From the NCBI RefSeq assembly GCF_013817205.1, contig NZ_JACDDD010000001.1:1-64000 (forward strand): DNA of 64,000 nt, written 5' to 3'. The first letter of the stretch is position 1. Each line of letters starts with the position of its first letter. The stretch is from Polaromonas sp. Its GTDB lineage: Bacteria; Pseudomonadota; Gammaproteobacteria; Burkholderiales; Burkholderiaceae_C. Made by a program: the position numbers and the translations under genes. Positions 45,490 to 53,146 of the stretch are shown here, piece by piece. Below the pieces are notes generated by a model. That model was not told the DNA's origin, made no database searches, and saw nothing but the letters and a program-made list of their open reading frames with translations.

Positions 45490-46908
45490 ATGAGCATCAA
45501 CAACGAACGCAGACGATTTTTTGCTGGCGCAGCCGCAGCTACCGCGACGGCAGTCGCTGCCAGCGCGGTCAGCCGCGTTGCCATGGCCGCCCTGCCCGAG
45601 CCGGTGCTGCAGGCCAAACCCGACACCATGCCGCCGCTGGTGCCCAACACGGGCCGACCGTACAAGCCGGTGGTCACGCTCAACGGCTGGACGCTGCCCT
45701 GGCGCATGAACGCCGGCGTAAAGGAATTTCACCTGGTGGCCGAGCCGGTGGTGCGCGAGATGACACCCGGCTTCAAGGCCAATATGTGGGGCTACAACGG
45801 GCAAAGCCCCGGCCCGACCATCGAGGTAGTTGAAGGCGACCGCGTGCGCATTTTTGTCACCAACAAGCTGCCCGAACACACCAGCATTCACTGGCATGGT
45901 CAGCGCCTGCCCAACGGCATGGACGGCGTATCGGGCCTGACGCAGCCGGCCATCCCGGTCGGCAAGACCTTTGTCTATGAGTTTGTCGCGCGGCGGCCCG
46001 GCACCTTCATGTACCACCCGCACGCCGACGAGATGACGCAGATGGCCATGGGCATGATGGGTTTCTGGATCACCCACCCCAAAGCAAAACATCCGCTGAT
46101 CGACGAGGTGGACCGCGACTTCGTGTTCCTGCTCAACGCCTACGACATCGACCCCGGCAGCATGACCCCAAAAATCATGACGATGCTGGACTTCAACCTG
46201 TGGTCGTGGAACAGCCGGATCTTTCCAGGCATAGACACGCTCAACGTGCGCAAGGGCGACAAAGTCCGCATACGCATGGGCAACCTGACCATGACCAACC
46301 ACCCGATCCACCTGCACGGCCACGAGTTTCTGGTGACCGGCACCGACGGCGGTCCCACACCCAAGTCGACGCGCTGGTACGAAGTGACCACCGACATTGC
46401 GGTGGGCCAGATGCGGCAGATCGAGTTCCTGGCCGACGAAGAAGGCGACTGGGCCTTTCATTGCCACAAGAGTCACCACACCATGAACGCCATGGGCCAC
46501 GACGTACCGACCATGATTGGCGTGGACCACCGCGGCCTGATCAAAAAGCTGCAAAAGGCCGTGCCCGACTACATGGTCATGGGCGAACGCGGCATGGCCG
46601 ACATGGGCGCGATGGAGATGGAAATCCCCGAGAACACCGCCCCCATGATGACCGGCACGGGCCCGTTTGGTCCGGTCGAAATGGGCGGCATGTTCAGCAT
46701 GCTCAAGGTACGGACCAATCAGAAGGCCGGCGACTACAAAGACCCGGGCTGGTACAAGCACCCGGCCGGCACCGTCGCCTATGAATGGACTGGCGCCTTG
46801 CCCGACCCCGCCCGGCCGCGCCCCGGCAGCAAGGCGATGCCGGCGGCCACAGCCGGACCCGTTACTGAAGTGCAGATCCGCAAACCTTCCGGCCATGCCG
46901 GCCACTGA
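45490..46908 (+). CDS. Multicopper oxidase (periplasmic copper oxidase)
   Basis: Tat-exported (RRRFF near residue 8) enzyme of 472 residues, probably oxidising Cu(I) to Cu(II) in the periplasm. Copper ligand motifs are HWHG (134-137), HPH (176-178), HPIHLHGH (271-278) and HCHKSHH (324-330), which cover type 1, 2 and 3 sites. The region 365-420 is rich in Met and may bind Cu(I). The C-terminus ends SGHAGH. It is in the centre of the copper operon. Confidence 0.93.
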   Translation: MSINNERRRFFAGAAAATATAVAASAVSRVAMAALPEPVLQAKPDTMPPLVPNTGRPYKPVVTLNGWTLPWRMNAGVKEFHLVAEPVVREMTPGFKANMWGYNGQSPGPTIEVVEGDRVRIFVTNKLPEHTSIHWHGQRLPNGMDGVSGLTQPAIPVGKTFVYEFVARRPGTFMYHPHADEMTQMAMGMMGFWITHPKAKHPLIDEVDRDFVFLLNAYDIDPGSMTPKIMTMLDFNLWSWNSRIFPGIDTLNVRKGDKVRIRMGNLTMTNHPIHLHGHEFLVTGTDGGPTPKSTRWYEVTTDIAVGQMRQIEFLADEEGDWAFHCHKSHHTMNAMGHDVPTMIGVDHRGLIKKLQKAVPDYMVMGERGMADMGAMEMEIPENTAPMMTGTGPFGPVEMGGMFSMLKVRTNQKAGDYKDPGWYKHPAGTVAYEWTGALPDPARPRPGSKAMPAATAGPVTEVQIRKPSGHAGH

Positions 46909-46922
46909 CGCAGGAGTACCCC

Positions 46923-47510
46923 ATGACGATCCGATTTACTCCCAAATTGATAGCTGCTTGCGCTTTATTGGCGGGGGCTGGAGGCACATTTGGCCAACAT
47001 TCCCACCCGCCATCACACAACGCCAGTCCGTATGCGGGCCAGCAAGCGCGTGAGATCAAGTCCCTCTCGCCCGAGCAGACCGCCGACTTGCTGGCTGGCA
47101 AAGGCATGGAGCTGGCGAAAGCCGCCGAGCTTAACGGCTACCCCGGTCCCATGCACACGCTGGAGCTGGCCACGCAACTTGAGCTGAGCACTGAACAAAA
47201 GCAAGCCAGTCAAGCGCTGATGACCCGCCACAAAGCCGAAGCGCGCGACCTGGGTCCCCAACTGGTCGAAGCCGAACGCGCGCTGGACCGCGCTTTCTCG
47301 TCGCGCCAGATCGACGCAGCCCGGCTGGCGACACATACCGAACGCCTTGGCCAGTTGCAGGCCCGGTTGCGCATGTCGCACCTGGAAACACACCTGCAGC
47401 AGACCGCGCTGCTGACACCCACGCAGATCTCTCGTTATGCACAGTTGCGCGGCTACACAAGTTCTGTTGGCACACCAGCGCCGGTCGCCGCCCCCACCCA
47501 CAAGCACTGA
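46923..47510 (+). CDS. Spy/CpxP-like periplasmic metal-stress protein
   Basis: Exported helical protein of 195 residues. LTPTQISRYAQLRGY near residue 165 and the paired helices (TLELATQLELSTEQKQASQ) resemble the Spy/CpxP/CnrX group, which senses or buffers envelope and metal stress. It has HSHPPSH after the signal peptide and ends THKH. The signal peptide core KLIAACALLAGAGGTFG is encoded by a family A repeat (46944-46993). Its start ATG 46923 lies 14 bp after the multicopper oxidase stop. Confidence 0.82.
   Translation: MTIRFTPKLIAACALLAGAGGTFGQHSHPPSHNASPYAGQQAREIKSLSPEQTADLLAGKGMELAKAAELNGYPGPMHTLELATQLELSTEQKQASQALMTRHKAEARDLGPQLVEAERALDRAFSSRQIDAARLATHTERLGQLQARLRMSHLETHLQQTALLTPTQISRYAQLRGYTSSVGTPAPVAAPTHKH
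46944..46993 (+). repeat. Repeat family A copy forming a signal peptide
   Basis: It reads AAATTGATAGCTGCTTGCGC, TTTATTGGCGGGGGCTGGAG and GCACATTTGG. In frame it gives LIAACALLAGAGGTFG, the hydrophobic part of the signal peptide of the Spy-like protein. The DNA matches the non-coding copies (for example GATAGCTGCTTGCGC at 50790). Confidence 0.65.
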
Positions 47511-47528
47511 TTTGAAAGAGAACTGTTC

Positions 47529-48026
47529 ATGAAAAAAATCTACTCTCTCCTCGCCGCCCTGGTGCTCGCAGGCACCACCCCCTTGAGCCTGGCCCATGGC
47601 GACAATCCGAAGTCGCACAAGGCGGCAGTCACCAAGGAGCAAAAGGATTGGGGCATCGCCGGTGACGCCAAATCCGTCACCCGCACCGTGACCGTGACCA
47701 TGGATGACAACATGCGGTTTACACCCGACAAGCTGTCGTTCAAACAGGGTGAAACCGTGCGGTTTGTCATCCGCAACAAGGGCAAGCTGCGTCACGAACT
47801 GGTGATTGGCACCAAGAAGGAACTCGATGACCACGCCGCCATGATGCTGAAGTTTCCAGCCATGGAGCATGACGAGCCTTACATGGCGCATGTCAACGCA
47901 GGAAAAACCGGCGGCCTCATCTGGACTTTCAACCGCGCCGGCGACTTTGACTTTGCCTGCCTGATCGCCGGCCACTACCAGGCGGGCATGGTCGGCAAGA
48001 TCAGCGTCGCCGCAGTATCCCGTTAA
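47529..48026 (+). CDS. Periplasmic cupredoxin
   Basis: Blue-copper-like protein of 165 residues. The signal peptide ends near LSLAHG. The type 1 copper ligands are visible as His89 (LRHELV), Cys144, His149 and Met154 (FACLIAGHYQAGM). A His/Met-rich segment lies at 101-121. It probably carries or stores copper in the periplasm together with the multicopper oxidase. The spacing of 18 bp to the previous gene fits an operon. Confidence 0.92.
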   Translation: MKKIYSLLAALVLAGTTPLSLAHGDNPKSHKAAVTKEQKDWGIAGDAKSVTRTVTVTMDDNMRFTPDKLSFKQGETVRFVIRNKGKLRHELVIGTKKELDDHAAMMLKFPAMEHDEPYMAHVNAGKTGGLIWTFNRAGDFDFACLIAGHYQAGMVGKISVAAVSR

Positions 48027-48047
48027 ATATCAATCAAGGAGAAGGCC

Positions 48048-48515
48048 ATGCAAAGAAGATTTTTTGTACAAACCATCGCTGGCCTCGCGGGCACCTCCCT
48101 GTTGGCGCCTGCATTGATGGCCAGGACCCGGCCGCAGGTCGAAGTCTGGAAAGACCCCAACTGCGGTTGCTGCAAGGACTGGGTGATCCATATGGAAGCC
48201 AACGGTTTCGATGTGAAAGTACACGGCAGCGGCAACAGCGCTGCCCGCAAGCGGCTGGGCGTGCCCGAGAAGCTCGGCTCCTGCCACACCGCGCTGGTCG
48301 ACGGCTACGCCATCGAAGGCCATGTGCCCGCGCGCGAGGTGCACCGCCTGCTGAAAGAACGCCCGGCCGCCGTTGGCCTGTCGGTACCTGGCATGCCGGT
48401 CGGCTCGCCGGGCATGGACGGCAAGATTTACGGCGACCGCAAAGACCCGTACGACGTGGTGCTTGTCAGCCGCAATGGCGGCACTCGCGTTTATCAAAGT
48501 TACAACCGCACTTGA
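48048..48515 (+). CDS. DUF411 domain metal-binding protein
   Basis: Exported protein of 155 residues (Tat-like QRRFF start). The DUF411 features are VWKDPNCGCCKDWV with Cys39, Cys41 and Cys42, SCHTALVDGYAIEGHVP with Cys77 and His78, and GLSVPGMPVGSPGM. DUF411 proteins are regular members of copper-resistance operons and probably bind copper; the exact role is not known. It lies between the cupredoxin and CusF-like genes. Confidence 0.9.
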   Translation: MQRRFFVQTIAGLAGTSLLAPALMARTRPQVEVWKDPNCGCCKDWVIHMEANGFDVKVHGSGNSAARKRLGVPEKLGSCHTALVDGYAIEGHVPAREVHRLLKERPAAVGLSVPGMPVGSPGMDGKIYGDRKDPYDVVLVSRNGGTRVYQSYNRT

Positions 48516-48532
48516 ACCTGAAGGATTCCCCC

Positions 48533-48829
48533 ATGAAACGCTTCACTATCCTCATCGCCGCCCTGCTCACCTCGGCCGCCTTCGCGCATGCCGCCCTGCC
48601 CACCACCGAGGCCGAAGTCCGCAAGGTGGACAAGGACGCCGGCAAGATCACACTCAAACACGGCGAGATCAAAAACCTGGACATGCCGCCCATGAGCATG
48701 GTGTTCCAGGTCCAGGACAAGGCCCTGCTCGATAAGGTCAAGGCCGGCGACAAGATCAGCTTCACCGCCGACAAGATCAACGGGGCCTACACCGTGCTGA
48801 CCATCGTGCCAGAATCCGCGGGCAAGTAA
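48533..48829 (+). CDS. CusF-like periplasmic copper-binding protein
   Basis: A 98-residue exported protein of the CusF family, a small beta barrel that binds Cu(I)/Ag(I). The ligand region KHGEIKNLDMPPMSMVF gives His43, Met54 and Met56. The Trp that caps copper in E. coli CusF (NWPEMTM) is replaced by Met51, a change seen in many environmental homologues. It usually hands copper to CusB/CusC, but no cusAB is present here. Confidence 0.9.
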   Translation: MKRFTILIAALLTSAAFAHAALPTTEAEVRKVDKDAGKITLKHGEIKNLDMPPMSMVFQVQDKALLDKVKAGDKISFTADKINGAYTVLTIVPESAGK

Positions 48830-48872
48830 CCCGGCGCAGGAACTTTCTGCGTCTCAGTCGTATCAATAGTTC

Positions 48873-49241
48873 ATGCGTGTCCTGCTCCTCGCCCTGATGA
48901 TTGCCCTGCTGCCTGTGCGCGGCTGGGTCGGCAACGCCATGGCGGTGGACATGGCCGCGCAGCAGTCACTGGCAGCAACACCCGCTTCAGCCGAGGCTGT
49001 GAGTGATACATCCATCATGCCGCCGGACTGTCCCATGCATGCCCAGGCGGACGCCGAAGAAGCTGCGGCCGGGGCGCATTGCTCCAGCTGCAATACCTGC
49101 CAGCTCTGCCTGGCCCTGGCGAGCTTTGCCTGGGACCCGCCGGCAAGCGCGACCACTGTTCCGCACGCCGGGCCTGCTGCCAGCGTCCAGCACTTCAGCA
49201 GTGCTGAACGCATTTCCAGCCTCAAACCACCGATCTCCTGA
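48873..49241 (+). CDS. Exported Cys-rich small protein (copy 2)
   Basis: A 122-residue protein with a signal peptide (MRVLLLALMIALLPVRGWVG..AMA). It shares the core DCPMHA, HCSSCNTCQLC and the C-terminal LKPPIS with the protein at 43186-43626. The Cys spacing CxxCxxCxxC with flanking His is suited to Cu(I). It closes the copper block, which copy 1 opens. Family unknown to me; the paralogy is seen directly in the sequence. Confidence 0.78.
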   Translation: MRVLLLALMIALLPVRGWVGNAMAVDMAAQQSLAATPASAEAVSDTSIMPPDCPMHAQADAEEAAAGAHCSSCNTCQLCLALASFAWDPPASATTVPHAGPAASVQHFSSAERISSLKPPIS

Positions 49242-49327
49242 CCGCCATGCCCAAGGTGCGTCCGCCGTAGACAGGCAGACGTTGTGACATCGGCAGCCCT
49301 TGCGCTGCATGCATTGGTGGAGATCAA

Positions 49328-49984
49328 ATGAGAATAAACCTGACTTCGTGGCGGCCAGCCCTCGCAAGCTGTCTGATGGCCGGCGTAGCCGCCGCACACG
49401 CCGGCCCCATGGGCTTCAAGGACAGCACCATGGCGATGGGCGACTTCAGCCCGAACTGGCGAGAGGCATGGGTCAACCACGCCGTGAGCCCGCGCGACGC
49501 TTTTGGCGCGGGCGGCGTCTATATGCGTTCGGACAACAAGCGCCTGACGCGGGAGTTTTCCGAACTGACCTATACGCGGCTCATGCACCGCATCAACGGT
49601 GAACATTCGCAGGCCAACTTCTGGTTTGTCGGCGGTGTCGGCCGGCTCACGGGCAACAACTTCGCCGACAGCAAAACCATGCTGGCACCAGGCATCTCGG
49701 CCGACTACGAAACCACGCGGGTCTATGTGTCGGGTACGCTGCGCCTGTACCGGGCGCCGGGCATCAACCATGACTTCGCCTCGGTGCGCACCGGCTTCTC
49801 GTTTTATGAGGTCGACTACGACGAAGTGCAGCCCTGGTTCATCGTCGAAGCCAGGCGCATGCGTGGCCTCTCGGAAAAAAACGAAATCACGCCCATGCTG
49901 CGCTTCATTCACAAAAGCTACTTTGTCGAAGTCGGTATCAACAACATGAAGCAGGGGCGCTTCAATTTCATGTACATCTTCTGA
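49328..49984 (+). CDS. Exported protein, probable outer-membrane beta-barrel
   Basis: Protein of 218 residues with a signal peptide ending near AAAHAG. The rest alternates polar and aromatic residues (FWFVGGVG, TRVYVSGTLRLYR, YFVEVGINNM) and ends in FNFMYIF, with a C-terminal Phe typical of outer-membrane barrels. I do not recognise the family. It lies between the Cys-rich protein and the HMA gene in the same direction, which suggests a link to metal handling. Confidence 0.7.
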   Translation: MRINLTSWRPALASCLMAGVAAAHAGPMGFKDSTMAMGDFSPNWREAWVNHAVSPRDAFGAGGVYMRSDNKRLTREFSELTYTRLMHRINGEHSQANFWFVGGVGRLTGNNFADSKTMLAPGISADYETTRVYVSGTLRLYRAPGINHDFASVRTGFSFYEVDYDEVQPWFIVEARRMRGLSEKNEITPMLRFIHKSYFVEVGINNMKQGRFNFMYIF

Positions 49985-50029
49985 ACATCCACTCCCGGTT
50001 ATCCGTCAACTTTTTTACAGGCATTCATC

Positions 50030-50368
50030 ATGAAATCATTCACTCTGAAATTTGTCGCCATCACTCTGGCTGCTGCCTTCTCTTCCACCGCATTCGCCGC
50101 AGAAAGTATCAAGGCCAGCGTCAACGGCATGGTCTGCGCGTTTTGCGCGCAGGGCATTGAAAAGCGCCTCTCCAGCATGCCGGCCACCAAGGCGGTGCTG
50201 GTCGACCTGAAGAAAAAGGTCGTCGCCGTGGAAGCCAAAGAGGGCCAGACCCTGGACCGCGAAGCCATCCGCCACGAGATCAAGGAAGCCGGCTACGACG
50301 TCACGAAACTGGAAACCGTACCCCAGTCAGTCGCCGAGATCCGGGCGCAGATGAAGGCGGCCAAGTGA
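50030..50368 (+). CDS. Periplasmic heavy-metal-associated (MerP-like) protein
   Basis: Exported HMA-domain protein of 112 residues. The metal site is the CxxC of VNGMVCAFCAQGIEKRL, with the HMA fold continuing to EAGYDVTKLE. It is like MerP/CopZ but with a signal peptide and a 15-residue C-terminal helix. Its stop overlaps a MerT-like gene (GTGA), so the two act together. Bound metal is probably Cu(I) in this context; Hg(II) is possible. Confidence 0.88.
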   Translation: MKSFTLKFVAITLAAAFSSTAFAAESIKASVNGMVCAFCAQGIEKRLSSMPATKAVLVDLKKKVVAVEAKEGQTLDREAIRHEIKEAGYDVTKLETVPQSVAEIRAQMKAAK

Positions 50369-50766
50369 GCGAGGACGCCATCGACCCCAGCGGGCAAAGC
50401 TCGGTCTGGTCGTCCTGGGTGGCGCTGTTTGCCAGTTCGGGCACGCTGATCTGCTGCGCGCTGCCGGCGTTGCTGGTGGCGCTGGGCGCAGGCGCGGCGC
50501 TGTCCACCCTGGTGTCTGTGGTGCCTGGTCTGGTCTGGGTCAGCGAGTACAAGGGGCTGGTGTTTGGTCTCGCGGGCGCCATGCTGGTGCTTAGCGGCGC
50601 GCTGCAGTGGCGCAACCGCTTCGCGCCTTGTCCCACCGACCCGGCGCTACGCCACGCCTGCCTGCGCACACGCAAAACATCGGCCCGAGTCTTTGGCCTG
50701 AGTGTTGCCCTGTATCTGGCAGGCGGCTGGTTCGCCTTTGTGCAGCCCTGGTTGCAGGCAGTTTGA
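50365..50766 (+). CDS. MerT-like inner-membrane metal transport protein
   Basis: A 133-residue protein with three or four TM helices. TM1 has adjacent Cys (SGTLICCALPALLVALGAGA), as in MerT, and a loop has CPTDPALRHAC, a second Cys pair. GTG 50365 overlaps the stop of the MerP-like gene. The arrangement equals merT/merP, but there is no merA or merR-Hg nearby. It may import a metal captured by the MerP-like protein; which metal is not clear. Confidence 0.8.
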   Translation: MSEDAIDPSGQSSVWSSWVALFASSGTLICCALPALLVALGAGAALSTLVSVVPGLVWVSEYKGLVFGLAGAMLVLSGALQWRNRFAPCPTDPALRHACLRTRKTSARVFGLSVALYLAGGWFAFVQPWLQAV

Positions 50767-50776
50767 ACACGCAAAC

Positions 50777-50850
50777 TTGCTACAGTTTTGATAGCTGCTT
50801 GCGCCCACCAGCCATGGACTACAGGTCTTTTTCGCCTGCATTTTAAAACC
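50777..50850 (+). repeat. Dispersed repeat family A, intergenic copy
   Basis: It reads TTGCTACAGTTTTGATAGCT, GCTTGCGCCCACCAGCCATG and GACTACAGGTCTTTTTCG. This is the clearest non-coding copy of the GCTAC..TTTTGATAGCTGCTTGCGC core. It lies between the MerT-like and TAXI genes. Confidence 0.65.
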
Positions 50851-50893
50851 TTGGCGCTGCCGGACCCATCCACCGGCCATGCTATGGTTGCGC

Positions 50894-52315
50894 ATGCCGA
50901 AAACCATACGCTACACCCTGCTGTCACTTCGCGACCTGTGGGCGTCGGCCGGGCCTTTCATCGTGCTGGCTGTCGCCATGCTGATGCTGGCCTACTGGTG
51001 GCTGGACCCGAACCCGCCCAATCGCGTGACACTGGCCACCGGGCCGGCGCAAAGCGCCTATGAAGAGTTTGGTAGACGCTACGCCAAAATCCTGGCGGAA
51101 GATGGCATTGAAGTGGTGCTCTTGCCCTCGCAGGGATCGGCACACAACCTGCAACTGCTGCGCGAAGGCAAGGCCGACCTGGGCTTTGTGCAGGGCGGCA
51201 CCAGTGAGCAAAAGCCCGAAGACGAGGAAAATCTGGAGTCGCTCGGCAGCCTGTTTGTCGAACCTGTTTGGCTGTTCTATCGTGAAGAAGCGGCGCGCAA
51301 AGCAGCGGCGGGTAGCGACGGCGTGCGCCGCGCCGGGCCGCCCCAAGCAAGCACAGCCCCCTTACCCAATGAAAAGGGCAGCGTAACGCCTCTGGCACGC
51401 GAAGCGACCAGCGTGGGGGCCTTAAATTCATTGACGCAACTCCAGGGTTGGCGTATCAACGTGGGAACGCCTGGCAGCGGAATTCCCAGCCTGATGAACA
51501 AGCTGCTGGAGAGCAACAAGGTAGACATCACCACGCTGAAAACGTCGGAGCTTGAGCAGACCCCCGCCACAGTGGCTTTTCTGGAAGGCAATATCGACGC
51601 CATCGTGTTTGCCTCTGCCCCCGAATCACTGATGGTGCAGATGCTGCTGCAAACCCCCGGCGTCAAACTCATGGACTTTCCGCAGAGCGAAGCCTACTCG
51701 CGCCGCTTTGCATTTCTGAGCCCCGCGCTGCTTCCGCGTGGCGTGGTGGACCTTGCAGCCAACATTCCGGCGCAAGACGTGCGGCTGGTGGCGCCTACGA
51801 CTGCACTCATCAACCGCACCGGCACCCACCCGGCCCTTCTGCAGTTGTTTGTGCAGGCGGGCAACCAGATTCACAGCACTGCAGGCTGGTTCAAACGGGC
51901 GCGCGAATACCCCAACTTGACCAACAACGAGCTGCCAATTTCCGCTGAAGCTGAACGCAGCATTAAAAGCGACAAGCCTTTTTTGCAACGCTACCTGTCC
52001 TTCTGGGTAGCCAACCTGGTCGAGCGCATGTGGTTGGTGATGGGCATCATCATCGCCATCATGCTGCCGCTGTCACGCATCGTGCCGCCGCTGTACGAGT
52101 TTCGCGTGCGCTCACGCATTTTCAAATGGTATGGCCAGCTGCGCGACATTGAAAACCGCATTGAAGGCACGGGCGACAACAGCGCGTTATTTGAAGAGCT
52201 CGACACCCTTGAAGCCCGCGCAGAAAAGATCAGTGTGCCGCTTTCATACACCAATGAGTTGTATGCGCTGCGCAGCAATATCCATTTGGTGCGCAAGAAA
52301 TTGCAGCGTTTATAG
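50894..52315 (+). CDS. TAXI-family TRAP solute-binding protein with an in-frame repeat B
   Basis: Membrane-anchored protein of 473 residues. TM1 (about 18-38) is followed by a TAXI-type binding domain: RVTLATGPAQSAYEEFGRRY, LGFVQGG, GTPGSGIPSLMNKLLE. A second TM segment (MWLVMGIIIAIMLPLSRI) and a helical tail end it. No TRAP permease is nearby. Residues about 140-172 (AGPPQASTAPLPNEK...TSVGAL) come from a family B repeat inserted between two conserved binding-domain strands. The start is uncertain: ATG 50879 and 50894 are both open; the latter fits MPKTIRYTLLSLRDL. Confidence 0.82.
   Translation: MPKTIRYTLLSLRDLWASAGPFIVLAVAMLMLAYWWLDPNPPNRVTLATGPAQSAYEEFGRRYAKILAEDGIEVVLLPSQGSAHNLQLLREGKADLGFVQGGTSEQKPEDEENLESLGSLFVEPVWLFYREEAARKAAAGSDGVRRAGPPQASTAPLPNEKGSVTPLAREATSVGALNSLTQLQGWRINVGTPGSGIPSLMNKLLESNKVDITTLKTSELEQTPATVAFLEGNIDAIVFASAPESLMVQMLLQTPGVKLMDFPQSEAYSRRFAFLSPALLPRGVVDLAANIPAQDVRLVAPTTALINRTGTHPALLQLFVQAGNQIHSTAGWFKRAREYPNLTNNELPISAEAERSIKSDKPFLQRYLSFWVANLVERMWLVMGIIIAIMLPLSRIVPPLYEFRVRSRIFKWYGQLRDIENRIEGTGDNSALFEELDTLEARAEKISVPLSYTNELYALRSNIHLVRKKLQRL
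51327..51421 (+). repeat. Repeat family B copy inside the TAXI gene
   Basis: It reads GCCGCGCCGGGCCGCCCCAA, then GCACAGCCCCCTTACCCAAT, AAAAGGGCAGCGTAACGCC and GAAGCGACCAGCGTGGGGGC. The hairpin block is longer than in the other copies. In frame it gives RAGPPQASTAPLPNEKGS, in the same phase as those at 11296 and 20425. Confidence 0.7.
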
Positions 52316-52339
52316 AAGTCGGCCGTCAGGAGCAACGCC

Positions 52340-52750
52340 ATGAACCCAGGTCATCACGTTGAAAGCTACCGCTTATGGGACATCGTTACCCAGTGGGCAA
52401 GGGAAACGCTTCAACATGAGAGTGTTATTGCCAGGGCTCTTGCCAAGGGCGTGCTCCGCGACGGGCTGCGCGCCCAAAGCGTGGATCCAAAGTGGGCGAA
52501 CAAGGGCACCTTTGAATTGCGCGGCCTTCCACTGGTCGGCTACGTTGCCAAGGACGGAAGTCTCCCTATCTTCATACGTTCATCGGCGCTTAGCCACATG
52601 ACAGAGGTGGTGGAAAAAGCAGCCACACCTGATCCGCAGTTGCTGTTCGAAGAGTTTGTGACCAAGCAGGACTTCGGCACATGGCTGCAGCAGGTCGGCA
52701 TCAGCCCGCCAGGATTCTGGTTTGCCATCGGTGAGCTTCAGGAAGATTGA
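52340..52750 (+). CDS. Conserved hypothetical cytoplasmic protein
   Basis: A 136-residue protein without signal or TM segment. HHVESYRLWDIVTQWARETL and FATKQDF-like FVTKQDFGTWLQQVG suggest a compact globular domain, and it ends ISPPGFWFAIGELQED. I do not recognise the family. AGGAGCAACGCC precedes the ATG. The VOC gene starts 12 bp later on the same strand. Confidence 0.7.
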   Translation: MNPGHHVESYRLWDIVTQWARETLQHESVIARALAKGVLRDGLRAQSVDPKWANKGTFELRGLPLVGYVAKDGSLPIFIRSSALSHMTEVVEKAATPDPQLLFEEFVTKQDFGTWLQQVGISPPGFWFAIGELQED

Positions 52751-52762
52751 GAAGGAACCCCC

Positions 52763-53146
52763 ATGGCCATCCAGCTCAACCACACCATTGTTCATGCCCG
52801 GGATTCACTGGCGTCTGCAACATTTCTTGCCGACATGCTGGGGCTGGCTGCGCCGGTTCGCTTCGGGCCTTTCCATGGAGTAGAACTTGACAACGGCGTG
52901 ACCCTCGACTTTCTGACGCATGACGGCAACATCACTGTGGAGCACTACGCCTTTCTGGTCAGTGAGGTCGAGTTTGATGCGATTTTTGAGCGAATATGCC
53001 AGCGCCGCCTGCCCTACTGGGCCGACCCTGGCCACCAGCATCCGGAGAAGATCAATCACAACGACGGCGGGCGCGGGGTTTACTGGAACGACCCTGACGG
53101 CCACTACCTGGAGATCATCACCCGGCCTTATGGCAACGGCGGCTGA
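52763..53146 (+). CDS. VOC-family (glyoxalase/dioxygenase fold) protein
   Basis: A 127-residue protein of the vicinal oxygen chelate fold. LNHTIVHARDSLASATFLAD (His7), VEHYAFLV with a His and YWNDPDGHYLEIITRP with the final Glu give the usual metal ligands. The reaction is unknown (dioxygenase, lyase or resistance type). Its 3' end overlaps the convergent redoxin gene by 19 bp. Confidence 0.85.
   Translation: MAIQLNHTIVHARDSLASATFLADMLGLAAPVRFGPFHGVELDNGVTLDFLTHDGNITVEHYAFLVSEVEFDAIFERICQRRLPYWADPGHQHPEKINHNDGGRGVYWNDPDGHYLEIITRPYGNGG

Noticed and set aside
45349-46905. 518-codon minus-strand frame
   Set aside because: Antisense to the multicopper oxidase; His-rich only because it mirrors codons of the real gene.
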